A DNA stretch of 64,000 nucleotides from Rhynchonema sp. JSB1_4 (taxonomy: Eukaryota; Nematoda; Chromadorea; Monhysterida; Xyalidae), in NCBI GenBank assembly GCA_030248065.1, contig JASAMV010006625.1:1-64000 (forward strand), read 5' to 3'. The notes beneath the pieces were generated by a model that saw only the letters and a list, made by a program, of their open reading frames with translations, searched no databases and was not told where the DNA came from. Made by a program: the position numbers and the translations under genes. Of this stretch, positions 12,001 through 22,604 are shown one piece after another. Numbering within the stretch: position 1 is the first letter of the stretch; every line of letters begins with the position of its first letter.

Positions 12001-14588
12001 GCAAGTGCGGCCATGCAAACGCGGGCGCGGGTCTGGGACATAGAATATTTTTCTGACCCGCGACCCGCGCCCGCAAGTGCGGCCATGCAAACGCGGAGCG
12101 GGTCTAAAACATAGAATATTTTTCTGACCCGCGACCCGCGCCCGCGTTTGCATGGCCGCGCCCTAAACCGATTGTCTTGTCGGCGTGGTTTGATCTAATA
12201 ATTGTGTAAGGTATTCGACTACCGATTTATCATGATAAATTCATTGCAAAAAGGTCGACGTTTCTCCGGGCTGATACCATAAGGACCCATCTTCCAGACA
12301 AAGCTTGAAATGAGACATGGCACGTAAAGTTGCTGGATACAAAAAAATTCTTATCATTCGATCTGATAAACCAATGTATTAAAGGACTGGACGAACAACC
12401 ACTATTGTAAATTATCCATGAAGCATCGGCTAACTTACCGAAACACCCTGAACATCGATATCTTGACGGGCATCGGCAGTGCCACGGTGGCTGTTGGGTA
12501 GCTGAGATTGATGTTGGGATTCAGCGGCTCGTTCCGTTCGATGTGCCGCTCTTGCTCTTTGTAGGCGTCCTGGAAAAATTTGATAAAATTTGATTTTTGC
12601 CGAATTGTTTGTCGGAATTTTGCTGTGGTACTGATGCATTTTAGTGCGGTTTTTTGTTCAATTATTATTTACCATTTTTCAAACAACTGTCTGAAATTTT
12701 GGTGTTTCTCTCTTACATGACACGTTGCGAACCTAAATATTTCAGACCAAAAAAATGTCAGATCCAGATGGCACTCACAGCTGTGGCATTAAGATTTGCC
12801 ACCAACATTGGGGTGCTATGTTTTTCTTTCGGGTCGCTCGCACACGTTTTTTGCCCTGTTTTCGCGTGCAAAGCTCTGGGATTTAGCCAAGAGCAAATCC
12901 TAGACTGACGCAATGTGCAACGTTTGGCTGGCTTCGCAGAGTTTGGATGTGAAAATAAACAATCCACGCTTTCCTACACGCTGTAAGTCAAACAGGGTAT
13001 TGTGTACAACAGCTGAATTTCGTTCTGCAAGTTATTTTTTACAGAATTCTCAATCCATAGTCCTGTATGAATAAACCATGAAACCCCCTTTGTAATGTCA
13101 CAGCAAAACATGAGTCAACAATGCGCACAAAGGAGTTTGACTCGCTCTGTTGCAACTGTGTTGCGTACTTACTTGAATTCTAAGGAGCAAAGAATGAGAA
13201 CCAAAACGCCAATATTTTCACTAATTCAACAAAACGTGTCTTTTTCAGCCACATTGCATGCCATGGCTGCTTCCAGTACATAATGAAGCTTTCCGACTGT
13301 GCTGGGGGATGAAACTAAAAAAATCAAAATAAAATGAAAACAAAACAAGGTGGAAAACCGACCAGAAAGAATGCCAACGGTCGATTAATATCACAGTAGC
13401 TGTCGCACAGATCCGAAAATCGTATTGTTGTCGGTTTTTCCTCCGAATTGTTTGGTGGATCAAGTTGGACGGAGAAATTACTTATTATGAACTCGGCAAA
13501 ATTGACCGTCGACTGAAATTGAAATATACTGTACATTTTGGGGACTTTGTGCGTTGGTCGAGGTTACTGCTCTAAGTTGCATACGTTTGGACGTGATCAA
13601 CTGCAGCGTTGGTAAACGTGTGCTCTGTTGTTTATTATAATGGTGGTAACAAAATGCAAGTGAACTGGCGAAATGTGGTGGCTGATCGAGGCAGACTAAA
13701 AACAACAAATGAAAAAGCAAGATATACAAACCTGTAAATGCGGCAGCCTTATCATACTGCCATTGTCCTTTGCCCTCACAATGGCCACTGTGAACATCGG
13801 ATCCCCATCCGTACCCATAAAGTCCTTATAAATCTCGTATTCCCTGAATGATGGTGACCCAATCGGTGTGAACCCGTCTCGAACCTGAAATCGAAAGGAA
13901 AATGCGACTAGGTTAAGCCCACTTGACAAATGAAATCAACAACAACAAAGAAAACACAAACATACCCGATCCTCCAATCTCATTCTAATCAACCCGATGG
14001 CATTCAAACTGCACAGCAGTGTCACAAAGATGATGACAGGTGCGTATTTGGCGACGAGCAGTCCGTAGTGGTAGAAGGCCCTCCTCAGTAACGCATTGAA
14101 GAGGCCGTGTTTGATGCAGTGCGTGCACGACATCCGACGACGATTTTGGTGACCAGATAGGCGGCCAGAGTCACCGTGCTGCAATAAACCTGATTTTATT
14201 TAATTTTAACTAAAAGAATTTTGTTCGGATACCATAGTACTGAAGATCGCCTGGTGCATCACTCACGTAATAATCGCTTTCTGTTGTGTGCCACCCAGAA
14301 CTGACTCTTAGTATCATGTCCATCGATGATGGACAAAAATGATTCGGTGACAGTCACCCAGCATATAAAAAGGAAGAAAACATGAACATTCTGATTTTAC
14401 ACCTGTGGTGACATGTGGAAGTGTCTGCCAATTCCCGCGCCACTGTCCGCACTTGCCGTGGCTTTGACATCATCGACTATCACCGGGGTCCGCGTCTGCA
14501 CCTGGTCAATCAATGCCTGTTTATCAAGGCGACCTTCGTTGTTGACCCGACTTGTACCCGCATTTCTGCTGTGATTGTTGGACAGCAT
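77..14588 (-). CDS. Patched-related (ptr) sterol-sensing-domain membrane protein, 3' end outside window
   Basis: Ten exons join in phase to 585 codons: 14588-14403, 14178-13966, 13884-13732, 12569-12439, 10734-10540, 10170-10016, 9787-9653, 9406-9251, 698-526 and 334-77. The start is the ATG at 14588, with a hydrophilic first exon. TM1 lies at about residues 107-127 (APVIIFVTLLCSLNAIGLI). The first extracellular domain follows, with RDGFTP, FMGTDGDPMFTV, EKYPANDSAVPRATD and KTGDTIVDGEDI, all typical of nematode ptr proteins. The sterol-sensing domain follows (GGRATVPFFAVGFVIMSV, MTLVVPFLVMAIGVDDAFLM, SITITSITNCLAF, GIGAMTPTPEIRLFARTA). The last visible exon opens the second half (LDGQKLLPQDSPLKEVDR), so the C-terminal half is off the left edge. 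Known ptr proteins act in membrane trafficking and cuticle formation; the exact ptr number cannot be assigned. Intron 8 (699-9250) contains the chemoreceptor cluster. The N-terminal exon and its GTGTAA donor are the least certain parts. Confidence 0.88.
699..1770. other. Spacer inside ptr intron 8, no gene seen
   Basis: The stretch lies between ptr exon 9 and receptor 1. Parts near 1200-1260 resemble the spacers at 3190 and 5880, so it is duplicated flank of the receptor units. I see no coding segment in it. Confidence 0.6.
1771..2964 (-). CDS. Serpentine 7-TM chemoreceptor, Srv-like, intact (receptor 1)
   Basis: Four exons join in phase to 319 aa: 2964-2581, 2485-2397, 2319-2136 and 2073-1771. 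The product begins MSEFSLADLVSKAFIYTVS, and TM1 and TM2 follow at once. IFPRWMYIEYDY precedes TM3, and SIHRYTAVMNP sits at the TM3/loop-2 position where GPCRs have a DRY-like motif. TM5 is IVTLAEGLTGLIPGFIVTA, TM6 VLGFMLGLPLVIMSAAFVA, and TM7 ends near QNPYVVTLLSASVR. Length and exon phases match the other units of the cluster. The nematode Srv class is my best family match; Srg-like is possible. These proteins are normally chemosensory receptors in ciliated neurons. The gene lies wholly inside an intron of the ptr gene on the same strand. Intron 2 uses a GTTGGA donor, which receptor 4 also has. Confidence 0.85.
3503..5641 (-). CDS. In-frame fusion of two Srv-like chemoreceptors (receptors 2 and 3)
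   Basis: Seven exons join in phase to 585 aa: 5641-5258, 5197-5105, 5061-4864, 4795-4289, 4212-4124, 4061-3878 and 3805-3503. The upstream module (from 5641, MSEISSADLISKAFIYTVS) is a normal receptor through TM6 (VLGFVLGLPVVILASAFVV). At PRIDRNT, where the other copies continue with TM7 (LKIIYG...), the same exon passes into the TM1 region of a second receptor (ADLISKAFIYTVSILTIPI). That module continues through a full TM1-TM7 and ends KGTTKR-stop. The junction lies at about 4655-4660 and also creates an ATG at 4657, so the downstream module could be expressed alone as a 314-aa protein. Its exon sizes (89, 184, 303) equal those of receptor 1. No stop or frameshift interrupts either half. Whether one 13-TM protein or one separate receptor is made cannot be told from sequence. 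Confidence 0.75.
6067..6677 (-). pseudogene. Srv-like chemoreceptor pseudogene
   Basis: The start (ATG at 6677 or 6665) and TM1 (LINKLFIYTVSILAIPIYTL) are present. After RYRKTDT the sequence jumps to the late extracellular segment (TNTTVFHH), so TM2-TM4 are deleted. A stop follows 10 codons later. The TM6 exon starts at 6368 (QWLFTVLGFILGFPLIIL). One extra base near the TM7 region (about 6198) breaks the frame: the QNPYVV-LFSASVRKKWLLFF equivalent is in another frame than TM6. The homologous stop is at 6067-6069. The last roughly 130 nt are close to receptor 2. Two independent lesions make this a clear relic. Confidence 0.85.
7002..8209 (-). CDS. Serpentine 7-TM chemoreceptor, Srv-like, intact (receptor 4)
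   Basis: Four exons join in phase to 318 aa: 8209-7826, 7704-7616, 7547-7367 and 7304-7002. The start MPEITFVDLISKAF was chosen because it aligns with the other receptor starts; an upstream in-frame ATG exists at 8323. Features match receptor 1: TM1 IYTVSILTIPIYILFLA, VFPRWMYIEYDYIFAP before TM3, INRYTAIMYP after TM3, and SASGVQWRFTLLGFILGLPL leading into TM6. Exon 3 is one codon shorter than in the sisters. The protein ends GPTKR. It sits at the 5' side of the cluster inside the ptr intron. Spacers between the receptors share blocks (for example near 1200, 3190 and 5880), which shows that gene and flank were duplicated together. Confidence 0.85.
8628..8811. mobile_element. Short MITE with terminal inverted repeats
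   Basis: The ends are GGGCGGCTTAGGTGGAAT and the complement of a close copy (CAACCTAAGCCCGCTC), with further mirrored CCGGAA/TTCCGG blocks and GGAAATATTTCC palindromes inside. TTA flanks both ends, as a short target duplication would. It lies in ptr intron 8 upstream of receptor 4. No coding capacity. Confidence 0.65.
10958..12163. mobile_element. Foldback transposon whose arms are 71-bp palindromic minisatellites
   Basis: Two near-identical inverted arms, about 10958-11265 and 11858-12163, flank roughly 590 bp of unique DNA. Each arm starts GGGCGCGGCCATGCAAACGC. It holds about three tandem units of 71-72 bp, with GC-rich stretches around an AT core (AGAAAAATATTCTATG). Each unit is itself largely self-complementary (CGCGGGCGCGGGT against ACCCGCGCCCGCG). 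TA flanks both outer ends (10956-10957 and 12164-12165), as a TA target duplication would. The element sits in ptr intron 4. No transposase is seen in the core. Confidence 0.8.
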
Positions 14589-16717
14589 TATGATTGGCTT
14601 CTTGATTGAAAGGTATGTCCTTTTAGCTTGCCATTTATTTTATTGGCTGGTTTTTTGGTTTTGAGCAAATCATGACACACTATGCCCTGTCTGCTGACGA
14701 ATTACAATCTGCAAGTATTGTAATTGGCTAATATTGACACGTAAGTAAAAAAAATAACATGAAACCGGAAAATTAGTTTCACAATGGTGAATAACGCAAA
14801 CATCTCTATTTTTTCAAGAAGTCACGAGATAAGATAACCGAACCGAGTGCAGAACAAGCAGCAGAATTAGTCATAAAATGAATCTAAATGTTTTTCTCCG
14901 CCCACTATTGACAAGTTGTAGCGTTCGCGTGTGTTCTTATCTGATCTTCCGTAATGCGAGCAAAGAATTTTTCTTTTTCGCGTCTAGTGTTTTTTTAGAA
15001 TTTAAAAACATAATTGTGCAAGCACAATCTATTATTCCTGAATCACAAGTGGTGTCAGAAAAACAAAATTTTTCTTTGCTTCCTCCTCGGGCTTCACGGT
15101 CCCATTACAAAGCGGCACAAACAAATGCGGTCCGTGCGGTACTAAACCATCCATCTGTTTTGGAATTCAATAACTTTTCATGGTCAGAAAAGAACTGCGA
15201 GCAAAAGAAAAAAGCGTGTCTAAAAGCCGTGGCCGGCGTCAAATAACGTATCAAAGGAACATACTGTAAAGAGAAGAGCGTGTGAGACAAGGGGCGCACC
15301 ATGTGCAATTTCACTCAGACACACACCCCGGGCCTGGGTGCCCATGAGCTCCGAATAAGAGAAAATGTAATCGGGTCCAAAAACAACCTTAGGAGGCCCC
15401 CCTGAAGTAGTACCAGCACCAAACTACTCGGCTGCACGCAGGCAGAAAACTGACGAAAATGAAGTAGAAAAAACCGGCTGCGCCTGGCTGGCAGCATCGC
15501 GCTTACGTCATTCGGACACGGTACACAGGATACAGTTTAGGAACCGTATTTGTCTGTCTCAACGTATGCATTCAAAAGAATGGGATAGGGAAGAAAAACT
15601 GAGACAAAAAGTTGCAAGAAGCAGCCAATGTGTGTGTGCCCGACAAACCTGACAGGAAAATGTCCTGTATTGTATAGATAATGTATACCAGCGTAATAAT
15701 GCCATTATGGAAAAGATGAGAGCTCAAAAATAAAGTTTCACGCTCTACCGCGTGCGCCTAGAGTCCCAAGCAGCAAATGATCATATTCAGGAGTCCTAAA
15801 CTGCTTAGTACTGTACCTATACTTCAACTTTATGCCGAAAATCGCTTTTTGTCAAATAAAGGACTCCGCCACGTCTCTCGAAGCGAGCGCAGTGAATGAG
15901 TCCAAACTTGTGCTAAATACATGTTGGGCAAGTGCTATAGAACCGCTAAATTGCAGCGTAAAACAGGTTTTGACAAAAAAACCAACTATGTGGACTTCTC
16001 AGGTGGCAGATTAACTTTTCAGAACTTGGAAACACAATTCATAATTCAACTGTCGCTGTGAAAACGTCGGCGTCAGGAAAATTCGTTTTTTTGCGCACGA
16101 ATCTGCATATTTGAAGAAACTTAACCACATTTTCAAAACCACACGAAAATGTTGAGAAAGCTGTCGCTAAAAAATAGAGAGCTCACAGCTCTCGTTTCTG
16201 CACGTTTCTGAACACGAGACTGAATACGCGGGGTTTGTTTACTGGTTTACTGTTGGAACACAGCACAGAACTTGCACATACACGTACAGTGCAGAGCTAA
16301 AAGCTGATTTTCCAATGCGCCTACAAACCGCAGAAAATCTGGATTATGCGGCAGGAGGTCAGTTCCGCGGTAGTGGCTCATGGCAATTTTTTCAACCACA
16401 CATTTCTAGTTTTACCTCACCTTATACTTATGTGTAGTGCAACATTTACCCGCAAAAAATCCATAGAAGCGATGTTTTTAGTAAATGTTCTTTTAAACAT
16501 GCATATACTGTATACCAACAAGCGCTCACGCAGAGAGCCAAGACATGCAATATTTATCTTATATGAAAGATAATCCGACACGGTTCAGCTTGGTTGTTTG
16601 TGATGGTACCAAGGGTAGCTATGTACTGTTGAAGAGCTTCAATCGAAAGATTGTGCAGTTAAAAATAGCATGCCGTGGTGTGACAGGCAAACAAATTGAG
16701 ACCTTTGGGTCTGAAGG

Positions 16718-16745
16718 ATATAGTAATGTAATGTAATGTAATGTT
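16718..16745. repeat. TAATG pentanucleotide repeat
   Basis: About four to five tandem copies of TAATG, slightly degenerate at the ends. Confidence 0.8.
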
Positions 16746-19208
16746 TGTAATCTGGATATAGTTAGAGGCAAAGGATCGCAGCTTCTGTAATTCTTTCAGA
16801 ATCATGTTTGGCTGATTCATTATTTTCATCTGCACAACATGACTAGTGCAGCTGCACTTGATGACGTTGAGTGGGTTGCGAACAATTCAAGCGTGAAGCT
16901 TGGATAATAAACATATTATGACGCATAAAGGGGTTCGATTTCGAAATTGGGGTCACCGATCGGCCGTGCACCATGTTTGAGCCAGTTTGGATCGTACGGT
17001 CTATGCGCACCACCCTCTTCCGAAAATCCAGTTGACAAAAAAATAAGGAGCCGACACCACGCATTATCAGAACACGCAGATATGCAGTCTGCCGGTTGTA
17101 AGAAAAACCTTGTCCGCGTGACTGTTGTCAGTGAAAGTAATCAACAAGCTCACATGTTGGTCAACCCCGATGTCTATAGGTACGTCACGACGGTGGTGGC
17201 AAATTGAACAGCAAAAAACACGGCGTGCGCTAGAACAGAACAATGAAGTTTGTTGGGTCATGATTCTGACGCATGAAAATCCACATTTCGCTCTCATCGA
17301 ACAGCCGTCAATATCGCAGGCGGACGTTGGCCCGGTCAGCTAAGCTTTTGGCTCAAACTTCAGAGGAGAAATTGAAACGCGAAAACAAAGCAGAAGATGG
17401 TTTGTGAGTGTGCGTGTATCAGCACCCAACAAATTCTAATTCTTTTCTTATTATTTTCTTTTGTTCGACAGAAATCGGAAAGTTTGAGTGGGTGCGGTGT
17501 GAGCAACGCTTAGCAACCGGGCATATTAATTGGATCGAACGAACACACATCGGCCGCATATGGATTCAGCGCTGATACGAACTTACACGCAGTGGTTTGA
17601 ACACAGGGTGACTGTATGTATACCTCGTGATACAACGAAGCTTATCAAGCAAACACGCACATTATGAACGCACTTCTGCGTTGCTTGAGCAGGCTTGAGA
17701 ATCTTGAGAGACCCAGTCTTCCAACAAGACAGCTTCCGGCTCCACAAAACGATGTCACCAGTCTTCGAAGTCTACTTGTTTCTGCCACTTGTGTACACTA
17801 GCAATGACTGCGATGATAGACCCTGGCAGGTACCAACTAAAACACGAGTTTTTTAGCTATCAGCTTCAGCCAGCTGCAGACAACGGTGTTCTAAACATAG
17901 GTACACATGCAGACTAAGTCAGATAACAGCAACCTATGCATAATAATGCCCCAGGAGCACATGACAACCATGATGACACACTGCATGATGACTGATTTCA
18001 AGTTCATGTGCACTTACCAGGAACTGTATTATGTATATATGATGAGCTCTGTGGTTCACGGTGCACTTGTCCACCTGTACCTACGCACTTTACTATACCT
18101 ATCGGTATTCAGGTGAAAGGCATCAGGGATAATCCCAGTCGGCTTACCTGCAGTCCCGCAGGTATACCTGGTCCGTGTTTCGTTCGCTTACAGTGGTTAG
18201 CTGTATACAAAGCAAACAAGCCAGATACACAGGTATGTACATAGTACAAGCCGCAATACACACAGACACAAGTGAGTAATACAAGTAATATTGCATGTAC
18301 ACAGAGAAAATTGTCGCGCGGGTGCCCTACCGACCGGTGGCTTGGGAGCCATAGTGCTCTTAACAAGCACAAAAAATCAATAGGTACTCAACGAGACCTT
18401 ATAGAGAGCAGCTGCTGCGTACAGCGGGTATGCAATGTGGTTGGGTTACATGGCCACCACGCTGCGGTGAGGACTCTAGCGCAAAACTCTTGCAATGCCC
18501 TAAACTAGAACTAGTATGAACATGTGTACGTAAAATACAGCTCTTGCGCTTGTTACGCAATGCTAACGGAGCTCAGTTACGTTCAAATAGGGAATGTGTA
18601 TGTATATGTAATGTACGCACGTCTGGTGCATAGCGGCATAGTGCCTGGGGTCCAGTAGCAAGCATGCGCTGTATATGTTCGGGAGCAACCAAACTTGTGG
18701 AGCAAAGGCATCACATGCAATGCAGGGTCGGTAGTCTGGTGAAACTCCCCGGGACTTGTCAGAGAGAAGCAGCGCGTATTTTTTGCGCACTGGCCACGCC
18801 GCGAATACATAACGTCAAGCAAGTATGCAAGTACACATGCACTCTCTGTATGTCTGGCTTGGCCGGTTGACTTTGCGAAAGTTTTTGATTTCGCTCGATA
18901 TTCTTTCGTGAGACATGGCTCGGGGATACGAACGCAATGGAGAGGAAAGTATTGAAAAACAGCGAAACGTCCACTCGATCAAAATTACAGATTTGGGGTC
19001 CAGTTGATAGAAAAAAAACAGTAGGACTTGGGGTGGCACAGCACAAGTTCATAGAGTGTAAACATAGAGAGAACAACTTAACCCCACACATTCTTCAGAA
19101 ATTCACAAAGCTGTTGTTCATTCCATCACACAATTTTTTTACCCGCGGCCCAACAGTGTTTCCCAGCGAGCGGCACACTCCACTTTTCGCGGGCCTAAAA
19201 AATATTTC

Positions 19209-19212
<4 letters not shown>

Positions 19213-19240
<28 letters not shown>
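19213..19240. repeat. (CA)14 microsatellite
   Basis: Perfect CA dinucleotide run. Confidence 0.95.
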
Positions 19241-22200
19241 TGACATACAGCTGTACAATCCAGCCAGCTGTGTGACTCAAGCCAGTCAGCTGAGAGTTCG
19301 AAGCGCTAGTACGAGGGTGCGCTGGGTAGCAACAAAAACAAAGCGGTATATGCACCCCTCCCCAAACGAACCATATGGAAGGGTGGCAAAAAATTTACGA
19401 CCTTGGTCTGAACAATGAGAGTATTTTTAGGTCAGTGTGACTTGTATTCATAATGGTAAACGTTATGTGCTGTCTGTGGTCCGGTCCAACAATGAACAGA
19501 AAGGGAAAATGCATTATGCATGCATGCAAAACGCATACTAACACGCGCCGAGGTACCTAACGTGAGTCTTTCTGAGGGCGGTTACTATCCTGTTAGGTGC
19601 TGTGAAATCATCACAACCTTTCAGCAAGCAGAGGAAAATCTTGAACTATCCTACGGCGCCAAAAAAACTCATCAGAATGCGCCTCATGATGAAGAGCTGT
19701 ATATATCGGGTAATCTTGTCAAGTTCCGTGCAAGGGTACCACCCGCACAAGTAAAAGCACAACAAAAAGGTGGATATCAAAAAGTTCAATCAGTGACCCG
19801 GCCGTAGCAGACAAGGTTTTCCGACCGCGCACTCAGACACGCGGAACCGGGCAACAAGACGGAAGTAAAGAATCGACTGCGACTGCTTCAGACAAGCAAA
19901 CGAAGCGCGCACCTTCTTGAAATGAAGTGTGCATTGGAAGCTTTTTTCGAACGACGTGATAGAGGCCCCAAAAATGGTTGAACAAACTTTGTACTTTGAT
20001 AGGTAGCGTTCCCGTCAGTCACTCGGCTCTCAGCTGTTCTCTAGCAGCCCCCAGATCGAATAACAAATACAATACGGTATTATTCACTCCTATGCTTAGC
20101 ACGAAAACGTGAGTTGGCATTAATGAGTCACGCAGCCCGTTGAAACGGTTGCAGACGCACTTTACGAATTAGCAATGTCGGGTAAAAAGTGGTGCGGTCG
20201 CCGTTGTACTGGTACCTTACTGTGGTTGATTCTGCTCGCAATGACATGTTCATATGTACCTTTACCTGTATCTGTTATACGTGGTACGCACAACCGGAAC
20301 TATAGGGCTGGTGAATTTCTTGTTGGAAAAATTTCTCTTTTTGATAGAAACCTGAAAGGCTTCTGCGAACATATTTGAAACAGATGACGTCATCACATCA
20401 CAAAGTTCTTGAACAATTTGCCGCCGGATGCGCGAGAGCAAGTACAGGCTAAACCTCGACCTGTGAAGTACATATCTCAACATCGAAAAACTTTGCGGAT
20501 GACCAATATTGCCAAATAAATGTGCATTGACACGCCATGAATACAATGAATGCATTCTTTCCGACCTGCCAAGTATGCCCTCTGAACCCATAAATGGAAT
20601 TATTGTCATTGAACCCACCCTGGAAAAGTTTTTTCGTGCATGCACGAAAAGGCTTTGCATTTTGATGGGATTGTTTGGTAAAATTAAATTTACATCAGCA
20701 ACAATAACGCAGAAGGCGTTCGGATTGGCTAGATTTAACCACGGCCAGGTAGAAATGAAGTTTTTTCAAGTGGTCTGTGAATCAACCGCAAGGAGGGATT
20801 TTAAAACAAACTACGGCGCACATGAGGGAATTTTGCGAGTTCTGCTGACTCAGACAGGAATGTCCAATCAAGTTATTATGATATTTTTAGCAAATCAACT
20901 GTTGTTCTTGAAGCGAATGACAAAATTGTATGAGACCAAGGATGGACCCAAGAGAAAACACTGGACAAAAAAACACCTTGCGAGACTCAACAAATAGTGA
21001 ATAACATTTGAGGCAAAAAGATCATTACTCCGAAAAGTTCGAATGGCTGGTTATGGCCAAGCATATGGTTTTTTTGCGGCGATAAACGGCTTAAAACCCT
21101 GAATACGAATAGGTATTTCTCCAAAAAGCAATTGGTGAAAAAACCATTTTCGGCCAGATGTGAGTGAGCGCACTGCGTGAAGTTATCGACCTTTTTGAAC
21201 CGAAAACTGAAATGTCAAAATATTGACGAACACCTCATCATTCTTCGGAAACCAAGCAGCAAAAACTTTTGGGTTGCAAACTATTTTTTGGGTGCGGCGA
21301 CAAAAATAGTGTCGAAGTGGTTATGATGTGACATGCCACCAGTGGTACCCAGGTTGTAAACCTGTATTGAATCCAAGTGTAGATTTAAAGAACGGAGTAC
21401 CATAGTCCGGAAAGGCCCTGGTCTCACTGATGGCAAGACTAAGCACGTACGTAGTGCGCCTGGTTCGTGCTGCTGTGAACTGAACTTGAAAGAAGAAGAG
21501 AGCACGGGTATAGTGTCGAGATAAGCGCGAAAGTCAGGAATTCAAAATTACATGTAGAAGAATACGAACCAGAAAACAGGCCAATAAAAACATTATAATG
21601 TAATCTGTGGTCTTCTGTCAGAACCCCCAACTGGAATAAAAAATCGGCTCGTACTTCCTGTGCGGATACAGACACACACTTGACAAAATATGAACCTTGG
21701 AAAGTGAAATACTAAAAAACAACGCGCAGGCCACGCACACACTCAAGGGTGGCAAGTTCAAATTCTCTGTGTGTGTGTGCGCGCAAAAAACTGAAAATGT
21801 TGCAAATAATAAAAATGAGACAGGAAAATACAATTCTACAACCAGATTGTAGCGGCTCAGCAAAAAGATACACACATACATCATGAAACATCAACAAGCC
21901 TATCAACACGTCGGTGTGTGAATACTGACACTTGTGCAAGTCAGATTCCCAGCACACTTTGGCATGACCATTTGAACCGTAATTCAGACAATTCTCTCCC
22001 ATTTTTGTGTATGCCCCCCAATATGCATACCTCAGTGACAAAGACCGGTGTTCTCGCGTTCCGATCCGGTTGCGCTCGAACTGCCGCGGAAACAAACCAC
22101 TGGTAACAATTCTTAGGGTCCATTTGTAAATTTATGGTTTGTAACTTTTTTACCTCAATCAACTAAAGTTTTTTATGCCCACCAACCCTAAAACAAACAC

Positions 22201-22558
22201 CACAAAACTGCGGTGTTTACATTGTTCAACCGTATCGTGTAAAACAAAGCTGCCGAGCTCCCTACCGGAAACTTTTGAGGCACAAATTGCACTTCGCTCA
22301 ATGTTCAGGAAAAAACTGCACATAAAAATCTACTGTATATGCTCATATGCACAGTACTATATTTTGTGAACCAGATCAACCAATAACACAGTCGAAATGT
22401 GACTCAGAAATTGAATAACAACTCGCGTGTGGACCAAAGCGCACAAAGAACACCGGTGCAACGCAGTACATTGTACATACACCTGTTCATTCCATTTAGA
22501 CTGGGTGGCGCGCAAAAAGATTCAAATGCATGACATGGCAGTACAGCGCAAGAGCACA

Positions 22559-22604
22559 TGACAAAATAACCAGGAAATAAATGACAAAATAACCAGGAAA
22601 TAAA
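22559..22604. repeat. Tandem direct repeat, two copies of about 22 bp
   Basis: ACAAAATAACCAGGAAATAA occurs twice in direct succession. Confidence 0.85.

Noticed and set aside
20509..20997. 162-codon plus-strand open frame in the intergenic region
   Set aside because: No family motif, no splice or neighbour support. A frame of this length is possible by chance in 10 kb.
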